A stretch of 64,000 bases of DNA, from the IMG/VR virus record IMGVR_UViG_3300034092_004324, positions 1 to 64,000 of that record; one strand, written 5' to 3'. Shown piece after piece: positions 1-10,001 of this stretch. Numbering within the stretch: position 1 is the first letter of the stretch; each line of letters begins with the position of its first letter. The notes under the pieces were generated by a model. It ran no database searches and was not told where the DNA came from. It saw only the letters and a list, made by a program, of their open reading frames with translations. Made by a program: the position numbers and the translations under genes. This stretch comes from a virus.

Positions 1-1
1 T

Positions 2-3000
2 CTTGATAAAATAGAAGATGATGAATTACCAATTGATAAAAGAGTTAATCAATTAATTAACAAGTTACATGAAAATGGGTTTTTAAAATCAAAAAGTTCA
101 GTTACAACTAATTATGAATTTAGAAACAAAGAAAAACAATATAAGATTGATAAAGAAAACTTAAGAGAGTTTATACAATTATTTTTTATCAATGATTATT
201 TGAATAGTTATTTCTTAGGTCAATTAGTAGTTGGTGATTACGCATACTTTAAAAATGCAGAAGATGTTGGTAAACGTTTATCTGGTGCATTTGCACCTGG
301 TGAACGTGGTGACTATACTAAATATAGAACATTCAATGTTGTTACATTAGAAGATAGAACATTTCCAAAGTATGCAGAAAAAGATGGTAAGCCATTATTA
401 GATAGTGTTGAAGAATTCACACTTGAAATGTTAACTGGTAAAAAAGGATTAACATTAAAAACATTAGATGAAAAAACTCAAGTACAAGTTAAATTAATAG
501 CTCAACAATTATTAAAACAATATTCAGATAAAGGTTATGACATGACAGATGGGCAAGGTTTCATGACTGAAAAAAGAGCTAATCAATTAGCTGTAATGTA
601 CGGGGATTCATATAATGTAGGAAACGTAATGAAACCTGCACACTATGAAGTTTTATCTAAAGATAACGTTGCAATGCCTGTGATGTTAAAATACTCTTCA
701 ATCGTTTTAACTAAAGAGTTATTAAGCAATCCAATGTTCGCTAAATTAAGAAAGTTAAATGATTTTATGGAGAATAAAAATATCGATGAAATTGTATTTG
801 ATTCAGCAATGAAAGTTGGTCGTCCACTTAAATCAATTAATATAGATAGCATATATAATTCTCAAGACTTTAGTGATATTGATGTTAGTCAAAATGTTAG
901 AACATTAAATAACTCAAATTACAGATTACAGTTTAATCCATCTGCAAAAATAGATAGTAAGAAGATTTCTAAACCTTCACAGATATTATATTTGATTTCT
1001 TTATTTGGACACAATGATGCTAATGCTTTAAAAGTTTATCAAGCTATTTCTAAAATTATTGATTTAAATTTAGAGAATGATGATTTTTATAAAGATAAAT
1101 CAGAAACTAAGGATAAAATTAAAAACTCACTTAAAGATGTTTCTGGTAGTGAAAGAATTGCTGAACTTTTAAATTACGTTGATCCAAGTTTTCCATTGGT
1201 AAGTACTAAATCTGTTATACAACTTTCTTCTATATTTGATTCAGCGTTTAATACTTTAAAATTCTCAGGTTCTAAATTAGTTTTGCAAACATCTGAAGGA
1301 ACTGAATTTAAAGGTGATAGACTACGATATCGTTTAGATTCAAAAGGTAACTTATATGCAGAAGTTATATTACCTAAAGAACTTGAATCTGTTGTTGGAC
1401 TTGGTACTGTAATTGGTTTTAGAATTCCATCTACTGAGATTCACTCTGCTGTACCAATGAAAGTAGTTGGTTTTCACAGTGGTAAATCAAATACTGTAAT
1501 TGCACCTGCAGAACTTGTTGCTTTACATGGTTCAGACTTTGATGTGGATTCTTTATTCATGTTGAGATTTGATGAATATGGTAAAAATAAATCTTTATTA
1601 AGTAAAGAAGATTTAGATCGTCTTGCAGAATTAGAAACAAACTATAAAAATTATAATACTACAAATAAGTTTGATCAACTTGATCAACAAAAAATTGAAA
1701 GGGAGTTTTTAACTTCAGAATTCAATCAATCAATGATTGAAAGATATGGTGATGAATATGATGAAGACGTTGCTAAATATGGCTGGGGAAAACGAGAACT
1801 TCCACAATTAGCTTGGGATTCTTCAAATAAAATGTGGTTTGAAACTAAGAGTAATCCATATTATGATGATTATATTAATCTAAAAGAATCTAACAAAGTA
1901 ATTAAACCCAATAAAAAAGTAGGCTTTGATGAAAATGGTAAATTTGTTGATTTATCAAAACTCAATGAAGATGAAAGAAACTTAATACTTAGAAAGCCAA
2001 GCTTATTAAGATCGTATTACAAGAACTTAATTATAAATGAGTTATTAGATATTATTCAACAACCTGGTAAAGATTTCCAAGTTCGTAAAAGAATGATCAG
2101 TCCTATTACAACTGAAAGATTAAAAAGAATTAAATCTGAATATGAAACAAGTAACTTTGCTTTAGATCTTTCAAATATTATTGATAGACAAGCTTTCTTT
2201 AAATCTAATTTTGATGGTGCTGCACTTGTTGGTATATTTGCAAATAGTGTTAAATTATTATCATATTTATATAGAGGTGATCAAAATAGAAAACCTATGA
2301 TAGATGATAAATATGAATTATTATTTAATGGTAAAGTTTATAACAATTTCCAAGATATTGAAAGAGAAGGTGAATCAAGTGTTTGGGAAACTTTTGACTC
2401 GTTGATTAATACCTCTATTGATAACGTTAAAGATCAAATATTAAGTTATATAAATGCATCAGGTTCAACTGCAAATGCATATACAGTTGCAATTGCTACT
2501 GGTATTCCTTTAGAAGATATAGTTAAGTTTTTCAATCAACCTTTAGTAAAAGAGATTACTCGTAAAAAGATATCATTTAGTTTATTGAATGGTTTTAAAT
2601 CTGAGGTTGAAAAATTAATACTATCTAAATTAACTGAAGAAGAATTAAAAACATTTACTTTTGAAAGTTTAGGTTCTTTTTATAATTATGATAATGTAAA
2701 AGGACTTGACAAAAAAGATATAAGATTAAAAGATTTAAGTGTCGATGAATTAAAATCTCAATATGCTGTATTAATACAGTATCAAAAAATGGCTACTGTT
2801 GGTGAGAAATTATTTAAATTAACACAAGCTATAAATGTTATTAATGAACTTCCAGTATTTGAAGAAGACATTGATAACTTGAACGATATAATGGATGAAG
2901 TATTTACTAAACCTGAAGATACAGATGTTTATGAATTAAAGGAAGAATTTCCAATTAAAGTTCCATTATTCTTTGAAAAAAATCCTCATATATTATCACA

Positions 3001-6000
3001 TTTAAAAGTATATGATATATTTAAAAATACTCTTGAGAATGTTTTTATTCGTCATCATGAAAATATCACAACATTAATTACTAGGCAATTAGAATATAAT
3101 GGACGTTTAAATACTCATCAAGTTCGTTCTGAAATAATGAAATTTATTATTTCATTTGATCCTTTAATTCAAGAAGTTGATTCTTATGAAGCTATTGAAT
3201 ATCATCCTGGTAAATTTATATCAGGACGTGCTGCATGGGCACATAACTTTGTAAATAATATTTTTCCATTAATTGAAAATACTGTTAAAAATAATAAACT
3301 TTTAGAACATCTTAGTATTGAAAATGGAGCTTATGGTATTAAAAAGATATTCTTTAATCAAGGTAATAACTTAGACATTGCTGATCAATATGAATTTGAA
3401 GAAGCATTTAAAGAGTTAAGTAAATATGTTATTAAAAAAGAAGGTGATAATTATGTTATTGCAGAAAGAACAGATGAAGCAACTGGTTTAGATACTGAGT
3501 TTTTACGTTATAGTTTAATTACTGATGGTTCATCATTCGGTATTAGAAACTATAGTTCTGTTATTCCAGGTTCACTTTTAGCAGATGTATCTACTAATAT
3601 GTTAGCAACATTTGAAAAGATTAAAGATAATCTTTTAAAGTATCGTGATATTATAGATTATAATATTGTGATGAACAATGCTGATAGTTTAAATTATTTA
3701 ACAAATGAAAAAATAAAATCTTCACAAGGAACTAATTATGGAATCGATGGTGATATTCAATATAGTTTAAAATTTGAAAATAATCTTGATTCAGCTACTG
3801 GAGAGTATTCTTCTACTAATAGTGATTTCCCAAGATTTGTTGGATTTACTGATTTTGAAAATAAAAAGAAAGTTAAGATTTATAGAAGAATAAATAACAA
3901 CTTACTAGGTAGTAAATTTATTTATTATGAATTAATAGGTAATAAACAAATATCTGAAGTATATAGATCAAGTGAGAATTTCTTTTTTAGCGATCATTTT
4001 GACGGTTCATTCCAATCAAGAGTTAAAGATTTAAATACAACTGAACTTGTAAACAATCCTTTTAAATATGAAAAAGGAGATGTTATTTACATATATACAG
4101 ATAATTTAAAACAAAATGGTAAGTATGTAATTATTACAAATATCAAAGAAAGTGAATCTCAAGTTTCTGAAATACCAAACTATACTTATGAAGTTAAAGA
4201 AACAGTTCTTGAATATAAAAATGAATTAACTTCTGATAAAGGTTTAGAAGATTACCATGATTTTATGTCAGGTAAACATGATGGTGAATATAAAAAGAAA
4301 CAAATAATGCCTGATAAAATTAAAGAAGAATTTTATCCAGGTTTATCAACTCAAGGTAAATTAATTTACGATGTTATTTCTAAACTGTTTCAAAATAATT
4401 TAACAGTTAAAATAGAAAATGTACGAGGTAACAAACAAGGTTCTTTCGGTTATGATAAAAATGGAATACCTACTGTTAGAATAACAAATAAACCATTACA
4501 GAATTTAACATTAGAACAGTTATTACTTCATGAATTAACACATGCTTCATTGAGTAATTTAATAAATAGTTACTGGCTTTATAAAAAAGGTTTACCTCAT
4601 ATAAAGTTATCTAAAACTCAAAAAGAGGCGTTAGATAATTTATATAAATTACATTTAGATTTTTCACAAACCATCCATCGTGATCCTATAAAATATGGTT
4701 CTGATAAATTTCCAGATTTATCTTATATAAGAAGTACAAAATTAACAAAGCTTGAAAAATTTCACGAGTTTGTTTCTGAAATGATGACTTCAAAAGATGT
4801 TCAAAATATAGCTAAAAAAATTAATAACTTAACAGCACAGCATCCTTTAGAAGTAAAAACAAATATATTTAAAGAATTCTTTAATACTTTAATGAAATTA
4901 TTTGGATTTAAATCTGGAACTATTGCTGGTGAGTTTTTTAAAAACGTTTTAGTTTTAACTGAAGAAACAGATTCACTAATCAAAATGAAAGAATCTTATA
5001 AAAATTCTTTCGATATACAAGTAGAAGGTGAAGAACAAATTGTCTCAACTGAAGACAATACTAAAGATGAAGAAGAAGATGAAGCTGGTAGAACCTTAAA
5101 TAAAGAGTTTTATGACACTGTTGAAGACTTTACTACACGCAGGGTGGAAAACTTAAATAAAGCTAAGGAAATCGTCTCTAAATTAGAAGCAGAACATAAG
5201 ACATTAAGTGTAGATAAAGATGCTTCTAATGAGCAATTATCTACATACAACAGTGGAAAATATAATAGAACTACAGATGCTCAAACAGGTTTCATTTCTC
5301 ACTTCTTAGTTAGAAAATCAAATGGTCAAGCTATATCTTCCGCTGAAGCTAAAGCAAATCATTTATGGGATACTGCTGGTAAACCTGCTGAATATAAACA
5401 AGCAACTTCAGAATTTCCAACTATTGAATATAATAAGAAAGAATATATAGAAGCTTATGAAAAATATTTATTACAAGCTGCAACTCGTGGTAAATTAATA
5501 CATAAGCAACTTGAAAAACTAACATCACCAGTTTCAGAACATGATCGTATTGATAGAGAAGTAAAAGAATTGATGGATAAATCATCAATTACTCAAACAT
5601 ATACGTTTAGTTGGTTGAATGAAAGAGATGCTAATAACAATATAGTAGGTCATAACATTTTAAAGATGTATGATTTACACGTTTTAAAAGATAACTTTTT
5701 CCCAGAGATAACTGTTAAATCTGATTTATTAGGATATGCAGGTACTATTGATAATTTAATTTTACACCAGAATGGAACATTCTCTTTAATTGATTTTAAA
5801 ACTGGAGCTGGTTTTAATAATGAAACATTCAGTAATCTTTTAAAATATGGTGATCGTGAATCTACTGATGTTACTGATAATCAAAGACAAAGAGCTAAAC
5901 TTCAATTGATGTTTTATGCTTTCATGTTAAAGCTTGAAAATCCTGAAATGCAATTTAGAGATTTAAGAGCAATTTGGATTCCAGGAAAACACATGAGTAA

Positions 6001-8725
6001 CAAAGTTGATCATCGTTCTGCTGTTGAAATCAGTACTTATTTAAAAATGATTGAGCAGTATTATAAAATTGAACAACCAGATTTATATAAGAAAATAATT
6101 GAAAAGAATTCAAATGTATTTAAACCAAGTGAATATGTAAGTGAAACTTCTACTATTGATAAATTAAAAACAAATAAACCTGCACATATAATACTTGCTG
6201 AGAAACAACAGAAGTTAAGTCAATTGATTAAAAAGAGTGCATTAAATCTTAATTTAGAAACTAAAACCGCACTTAAAGTAGAAGCTGCTGAATTAGCAAA
6301 GCAAATACATGAATTATCTTCAGACCCAAAATTAGATTTAAACTTCTTTGGTGGCGAAGGTATTAGTTTCTTCTCAAGATGGTTAGCAACTTATGAAGAA
6401 TTAGGTGATCCTATTTTACAAAACTTTAAAATTAAACAAGACGAAGCATTTGATAAAGTTCAAAAAGAATACGAACAGAAAGAAAAACAACTTTATACAT
6501 TATTGTTACCAATTTACAACTCATATTTAAATAGAACAGGTAAAAAATCAATCAGTACTATAACAAGAAACATGTTAGTTGATGTGGTTGCATTTGATAA
6601 AACAAATCCAAGTAAAAGCTTATATGGCTTTGCATTTAAGAAAAGAACTTATACAGATGATAATTCGGCTCATTATTATGATTTAGTAACTGAAAAAGAT
6701 CAAGAATGGAATGCTTTACAACCTGAAGAAAAAACATTCTTAAAATTTGTTCAAGATGAATTTGAAGGATTTCTTGGAGATAAAGGTATGTTGGATGAAG
6801 TAGTTACTTATTCACATAACGGAAGACCTATGACTAATAGAGATTTAATTAATTATGGAAGAAAAAATGATAATCCGTTTAAACATACAAGATCTTTTTA
6901 TCCAAGAGCACCTATAACTAAACAAGAAGCAAATCAAAAGTATCCATTATTTAGTGCTGAATATTGGAAGTACTTCTATGAACGTCATTTAACAATGTTC
7001 TATGAAGATGTTTTTGAAATGCAATCTGTAAATTACGATGCATTACCTATTAAATATTTAGGTAATGACTATATTATAAATAACGAAAACTTCAGTTATA
7101 ACATTGAACAAGCATTTAGCAAATTCATGCGTAATATGATTGTTAAAAAGCATTTAGATCCTATCTATGCATATGGAAAAGGCTTACAATATTATTATGA
7201 TTTAAAATCTTCAGATTCAAAACAACATAAAAACGCATCAGAATTTCTTAGAGATAAATTAATGTTAGACATTCAAGATAGAAAATATCGTGATGTTGAA
7301 TTCTTTAAGAAGAAAATTAAAATACCAACTACAAGAGAAACCAAAGATGGTAAAATTATTCAATATGATAAATCAATTAGTTTGGTTAAAGTTCTTTTAG
7401 GACTTAGAAATTTTTCATCTGCAAGTATTATGTGGTTAATGCCTTTAAACGGTATTAGAAACGGTATATTTATTAATATGTTAACTACAAAAAGAGCAGT
7501 ATCTGAAAAAGTAGCATCCTCAGTATTTGGAGTATCAAATAATAATATCGATTTTGAACTTGCAGATTTAAGAAAATCTTGGAAAGATACCAGACAGTTA
7601 ATTGGTGATATGATTTTAAATAAACAAGATTCTAATAAGTTATTTCTTCTTGCTAAAAAATTAGGATATCTTCCAGATAATTATTATTGGACAACAAATT
7701 CAAGTGAGTTATTAACAGTTAGTGATAATCTTAGAACATTACCAACTAATCCAAGTTTAATGTATTGGTTCCACACTATGCCTGAGGAACTTAATGCCAT
7801 GATTATAATGGGTGCTCAAATGCACAACATGAAGCTTAAAGATGGCTCCTCTCTATGGGATCATTATAAAGTGGTTACAAATGAACAAGGTATATCAACA
7901 GTTGAATGGGATGGTACTGTCAGAGGTATCATTAAAACTAAAGAAGGAAGTAAAGAACTTACTGAACTTGATGCAAGAGAGACACGTAAATTAAAACGTG
8001 TGTATCAAGAAATGCATGGTGGTTACAGACGTGAAGAAAGAACAGCAATGGAAGCTTATATCTTCGGAGAAGTTTTATTGCAATTTAGAAAGTATGTACC
8101 TGCATTATTAAAGAGTATATTAGGTTCTAAACGTACTGATGCAAGTATTGGTAAATACGTTTTCAATGGTGATCCAAATAGTCAACAAGATTATATTGAA
8201 TGGATGTCAAGAGTTAACGAGGGAAGATGGAGAATTCTTTTGAAACATTTAGTTGCTTCATTAGGTCATGGAAAATTAAACGAATATCGTTTTAATAACA
8301 TGGATGATAACTCTAAGAAAATGTTAATTGATACTTATATTACATTTAGTACATTTGCTGTTTTATTAGCAGCTTCTGCATTATTCTTTGGCGATGCTGA
8401 TGACGATGATTCATTTAAAAAGTATGTTGATGTAATTATACAAAACTATTCACAAACAGTTAATCCTATGGATATTGGACGTAACTTTATAACTGGTCCT
8501 GCATCTTGGAAAAAATCATACGAAGCTGTACAAGCTTATCGTGTATTCTCTTGGAATAGTTTATTATTCTTAACTGGTGATGAAGATGCTTTAACACAAG
8601 ATGGTGTTATTAAAGGTTGGATAAATACTAAACGATCATTACCTTATTTCTCTTCTGTTTATTCTTTTCAAAGATTCTTTGAAAATGCTGAATCATTAGA
8701 AGAAGTTCTATACTATAGTAGGTAA
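2..8725 (+). CDS. Giant crAss-like virion RNA polymerase polyprotein, 5' partial
   Basis: The frame is open from base 2, so the gene begins left of the window; the first internal start (TTG at 200) is probably not real. Residues counted from base 200: the basic-acidic motif DFDVD at 446-450 follows an R-rich IP...S segment, as in two-barrel RNA polymerases, and matches the DF(D)xD catalytic motif of crAss-like virion polymerases (phi14:2 gp66 type). HELTH at 1444-1448 is a zinc-metalloprotease HExxH motif. Around 1850-1900 there is YAGTIDN...LIDFKTG then RQRAKLQL, the pattern of a RecB-like PD-(D/E)XK nuclease. A hydrophobic stretch near 2710-2731 is followed by DADDDD. Such proteins are packaged in the capsid and ejected to transcribe early genes. 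The protease could process the polyprotein (inference). Confidence 0.88.
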   Translation, partial: LDKIEDDELPIDKRVNQLINKLHENGFLKSKSSVTTNYEFRNKEKQYKIDKENLREFIQLFFINDYLNSYFLGQLVVGDYAYFKNAEDVGKRLSGAFAPGERGDYTKYRTFNVVTLEDRTFPKYAEKDGKPLLDSVEEFTLEMLTGKKGLTLKTLDEKTQVQVKLIAQQLLKQYSDKGYDMTDGQGFMTEKRANQLAVMYGDSYNVGNVMKPAHYEVLSKDNVAMPVMLKYSSIVLTKELLSNPMFAKLRKLNDFMENKNIDEIVFDSAMKVGRPLKSINIDSIYNSQDFSDIDVSQNVRTLNNSNYRLQFNPSAKIDSKKISKPSQILYLISLFGHNDANALKVYQAISKIIDLNLENDDFYKDKSETKDKIKNSLKDVSGSERIAELLNYVDPSFPLVSTKSVIQLSSIFDSAFNTLKFSGSKLVLQTSEGTEFKGDRLRYRLDSKGNLYAEVILPKELESVVGLGTVIGFRIPSTEIHSAVPMKVVGFHSGKSNTVIAPAELVALHGSDFDVDSLFMLRFDEYGKNKSLLSKEDLDRLAELETNYKNYNTTNKFDQLDQQKIEREFLTSEFNQSMIERYGDEYDEDVAKYGWGKRELPQLAWDSSNKMWFETKSNPYYDDYINLKESNKVIKPNKKVGFDENGKFVDLSKLNEDERNLILRKPSLLRSYYKNLIINELLDIIQQPGKDFQVRKRMISPITTERLKRIKSEYETSNFALDLSNIIDRQAFFKSNFDGAALVGIFANSVKLLSYLYRGDQNRKPMIDDKYELLFNGKVYNNFQDIEREGESSVWETFDSLINTSIDNVKDQILSYINASGSTANAYTVAIATGIPLEDIVKFFNQPLVKEITRKKISFSLLNGFKSEVEKLILSKLTEEELKTFTFESLGSFYNYDNVKGLDKKDIRLKDLSVDELKSQYAVLIQYQKMATVGEKLFKLTQAINVINELPVFEEDIDNLNDIMDEVFTKPEDTDVYELKEEFPIKVPLFFEKNPHILSHLKVYDIFKNTLENVFIRHHENITTLITRQLEYNGRLNTHQVRSEIMKFIISFDPLIQEVDSYEAIEYHPGKFISGRAAWAHNFVNNIFPLIENTVKNNKLLEHLSIENGAYGIKKIFFNQGNNLDIADQYEFEEAFKELSKYVIKKEGDNYVIAERTDEATGLDTEFLRYSLITDGSSFGIRNYSSVIPGSLLADVSTNMLATFEKIKDNLLKYRDIIDYNIVMNNADSLNYLTNEKIKSSQGTNYGIDGDIQYSLKFENNLDSATGEYSSTNSDFPRFVGFTDFENKKKVKIYRRINNNLLGSKFIYYELIGNKQISEVYRSSENFFFSDHFDGSFQSRVKDLNTTELVNNPFKYEKGDVIYIYTDNLKQNGKYVIITNIKESESQVSEIPNYTYEVKETVLEYKNELTSDKGLEDYHDFMSGKHDGEYKKKQIMPDKIKEEFYPGLSTQGKLIYDVISKLFQNNLTVKIENVRGNKQGSFGYDKNGIPTVRITNKPLQNLTLEQLLLHELTHASLSNLINSYWLYKKGLPHIKLSKTQKEALDNLYKLHLDFSQTIHRDPIKYGSDKFPDLSYIRSTKLTKLEKFHEFVSEMMTSKDVQNIAKKINNLTAQHPLEVKTNIFKEFFNTLMKLFGFKSGTIAGEFFKNVLVLTEETDSLIKMKESYKNSFDIQVEGEEQIVSTEDNTKDEEEDEAGRTLNKEFYDTVEDFTTRRVENLNKAKEIVSKLEAEHKTLSVDKDASNEQLSTYNSGKYNRTTDAQTGFISHFLVRKSNGQAISSAEAKANHLWDTAGKPAEYKQATSEFPTIEYNKKEYIEAYEKYLLQAATRGKLIHKQLEKLTSPVSEHDRIDREVKELMDKSSITQTYTFSWLNERDANNNIVGHNILKMYDLHVLKDNFFPEITVKSDLLGYAGTIDNLILHQNGTFSLIDFKTGAGFNNETFSNLLKYGDRESTDVTDNQRQRAKLQLMFYAFMLKLENPEMQFRDLRAIWIPGKHMSNKVDHRSAVEISTYLKMIEQYYKIEQPDLYKKIIEKNSNVFKPSEYVSETSTIDKLKTNKPAHIILAEKQQKLSQLIKKSALNLNLETKTALKVEAAELAKQIHELSSDPKLDLNFFGGEGISFFSRWLATYEELGDPILQNFKIKQDEAFDKVQKEYEQKEKQLYTLLLPIYNSYLNRTGKKSISTITRNMLVDVVAFDKTNPSKSLYGFAFKKRTYTDDNSAHYYDLVTEKDQEWNALQPEEKTFLKFVQDEFEGFLGDKGMLDEVVTYSHNGRPMTNRDLINYGRKNDNPFKHTRSFYPRAPITKQEANQKYPLFSAEYWKYFYERHLTMFYEDVFEMQSVNYDALPIKYLGNDYIINNENFSYNIEQAFSKFMRNMIVKKHLDPIYAYGKGLQYYYDLKSSDSKQHKNASEFLRDKLMLDIQDRKYRDVEFFKKKIKIPTTRETKDGKIIQYDKSISLVKVLLGLRNFSSASIMWLMPLNGIRNGIFINMLTTKRAVSEKVASSVFGVSNNNIDFELADLRKSWKDTRQLIGDMILNKQDSNKLFLLAKKLGYLPDNYYWTTNSSELLTVSDNLRTLPTNPSLMYWFHTMPEELNAMIIMGAQMHNMKLKDGSSLWDHYKVVTNEQGISTVEWDGTVRGIIKTKEGSKELTELDARETRKLKRVYQEMHGGYRREERTAMEAYIFGEVLLQFRKYVPALLKSILGSKRTDASIGKYVFNGDPNSQQDYIEWMSRVNEGRWRILLKHLVASLGHGKLNEYRFNNMDDNSKKMLIDTYITFSTFAVLLAASALFFGDADDDDSFKKYVDVIIQNYSQTVNPMDIGRNFITGPASWKKSYEAVQAYRVFSWNSLLFLTGDEDALTQDGVIKGWINTKRSLPYFSSVYSFQRFFENAESLEEVLYYSR

Positions 8726-8726
8726 A

Positions 8727-8753
8727 AAAAGGGGTCAATTAAGACCCCTTTTA
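8727..8753. terminator. Bidirectional intrinsic terminator
   Basis: AAAAGGGGTC and GACCCCTTTT form a perfect stem around AATTAA, with A/T tracts on both sides. It sits between the convergent polymerase gene (ends 8725) and the leftward operon (ends 8757) and should work in both directions. Confidence 0.9.
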
Positions 8754-8756
8754 TTT

Positions 8757-9068
8757 TTATAATAATTTTTCTGAAAATTCAAAAATTACTATATCTTCAA
8801 TTGTGTGAATCCCTGAATAATCAGGATCACCGTTTGGTAAATATTCAGCTAGAAATTCTTTTTCTTCAATGGTAATATAATCATAACCAGTATCTTCTGT
8901 ATCATCACCTCCCACTTCTTGAGTTTCATATCTAATTGATTTACCACTTTTTGGCATTTTATTTAAAATTTCTTTTATCTTAATTAAATTTTCTTCTGTT
9001 ATACCTGTAACTTCAGTAACAAAATCACCGTCGTTTATATCAGCTTTTATTAATATATACTTTTTCAT
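8757..9068 (-). CDS. Hypothetical acidic protein (103 aa)
   Basis: Unrecognised. An acidic soluble protein with a basic N-terminus (MKKYILIKADINDGD) and a middle acidic loop (GGDDTEDTGYD). It is the last gene of the leftward operon, directly before the shared terminator. No signal peptide or membrane segment. Confidence 0.7.
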   Translation of the reverse strand: MKKYILIKADINDGDFVTEVTGITEENLIKIKEILNKMPKSGKSIRYETQEVGGDDTEDTGYDYITIEEKEFLAEYLPNGDPDYSGIHTIEDIVIFEFSEKLL

Positions 9069-9071
9069 GTT

Positions 9072-9209
9072 TTACTTTCTTAAACTACCAGGTTTATTAT
9101 ATCCTTTAAATTGTTTAGAATCCATTTTTGACCCTAAAGCTTCATGAGCAGAAATTCTAACGCGAAGACGCTCTCTTGCTTTTCTTGGTTTTACATAAGA
9201 TAATGCCAT
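9072..9209 (-). CDS. Small basic protein (45 aa)
   Basis: ATG at 9209, stop at 9072. A very basic peptide, MALSYVKPRKARERLRVRIS at the start and GSLRK at the end, which suggests nucleic-acid contact (inference). It sits between two leftward genes with only 1-3 nt spacing, which supports it being real. No family recognised. Confidence 0.6.
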   Translation of the reverse strand: MALSYVKPRKARERLRVRISAHEALGSKMDSKQFKGYNKPGSLRK

Positions 9210-9210
9210 A

Positions 9211-9546
9211 TTAAACGTTTGTAGATTTGATTAAAGTTAATCTGATATCTTCTATTAATTTTCTGTTAGAATTTAATAAATTCTTTGTTACTTCTTTAAG
9301 TTCTTCATTTTTACTTTTCTTTAGTAACTCTACTTGCTTTAGTAACAAAGGATCAGTTGATTCATTCAATACAATACTAATAGATTTAAGTCTTTCAAAG
9401 AAATCATCATTGTTTATTTTTAAATAATTTGATTCTTTTTTTGATTCTTCTAATACTTTTTTTAAAAGATCTCTTTCTTTTTCAAGTGATTTAATATACG
9501 CAGTATCAACTTTTTTAGTAAAAAGGTTTTTAAACATGTTCTTCAA
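9211..9546 (-). CDS. Hypothetical coiled-coil protein (111 aa)
   Basis: Rich in K, E, L and S with heptad-like leucine spacing (YIKSLEKERDLLKKVLEESK), so mostly helical coiled coil. No catalytic motif. Start overlaps the end of the upstream 49-aa gene by 17 nt. Confidence 0.65.
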   Translation of the reverse strand: MKNMFKNLFTKKVDTAYIKSLEKERDLLKKVLEESKKESNYLKINNDDFFERLKSISIVLNESTDPLLLKQVELLKKSKNEELKEVTKNLLNSNRKLIEDIRLTLIKSTNV

Positions 9547-9679
9547 TTTTGTTTAATTTGGTTTGTATAATATCTGTTAATGTTTCAATTTCACAATCCA
9601 GTTTAACAGTTACTGGGTGTGAAAAAATTTCAAAGGCTATTTCTTCAGCTAATATTCTGTTGTTTGTTTTTCTGTTCAT
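9530..9679 (-). CDS. Small hypothetical protein (49 aa)
   Basis: ATG at 9679 (MNRKTNNRILAEEIAFEIF), stop TAA at 9532-9530, inside the next gene. It overlaps both neighbours, as is typical of this operon. Function unknown. Confidence 0.5.
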   Translation of the reverse strand: MNRKTNNRILAEEIAFEIFSHPVTVKLDCEIETLTDIIQTKLNKIEEHV

Positions 9680-10001
9680 CGTTTATGTTTTTTCTTCTAT
9701 CATCTCCTTCAGGATATATATGGTAAAAGGCTGAAAGAAAATGGGCATTACATTGTAAATGATCTATATGTAGTTCACCTGTTTCATCATCGTAGTCATT
9801 ACCTTTTTCAATTTCTTGTAAATGACGTTTTAGTGAATCTAACACAACAGACCATTTAAAACCTTTTTCCCAATTTCTTTCAGGGTATTTTTCTAAACTT
9901 TTGGTTAGAACTTTTACCATACCTTCAGTCGCTAAAGGATGCATTAATGTATATCTTAATTTATTATTGTTGTACCTTATTGCTTCGTCCATTTGATTCA
10001 A
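9645..10001 (-). CDS. dATP/dGTP diphosphohydrolase N-domain-like protein (DUF5664-like)
   Basis: 118 aa. The order KLRY...LMHPLAT...GMVKVLTKSLEKYPERNWEKG...SLKRHLQEIEKGNDYDDETGELHIDHLQCNAHFLSAF matches the phage DUF5664 pattern of a Y/R-N-W-xx-G block, RH, then a DxETG..H..H..xNAxFL block. Those proteins adjust purine dNTP pools. Two genes from MazG and the ribonucleotide reductase, which fits a nucleotide-pool role. The last 25 residues are a polar tail. Family assignment is from memory of the motif order. Confidence 0.65.
   Translation of the reverse strand: MNQMDEAIRYNNNKLRYTLMHPLATEGMVKVLTKSLEKYPERNWEKGFKWSVVLDSLKRHLQEIEKGNDYDDETGELHIDHLQCNAHFLSAFYHIYPEGDDRRKNINDEQKNKQQNIS

Noticed and set aside
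200-202. TTG as the start of the giant polymerase gene
   Set aside because: The same frame is open back to base 2 with coherent protein-like sequence, so the gene most likely starts outside the window.
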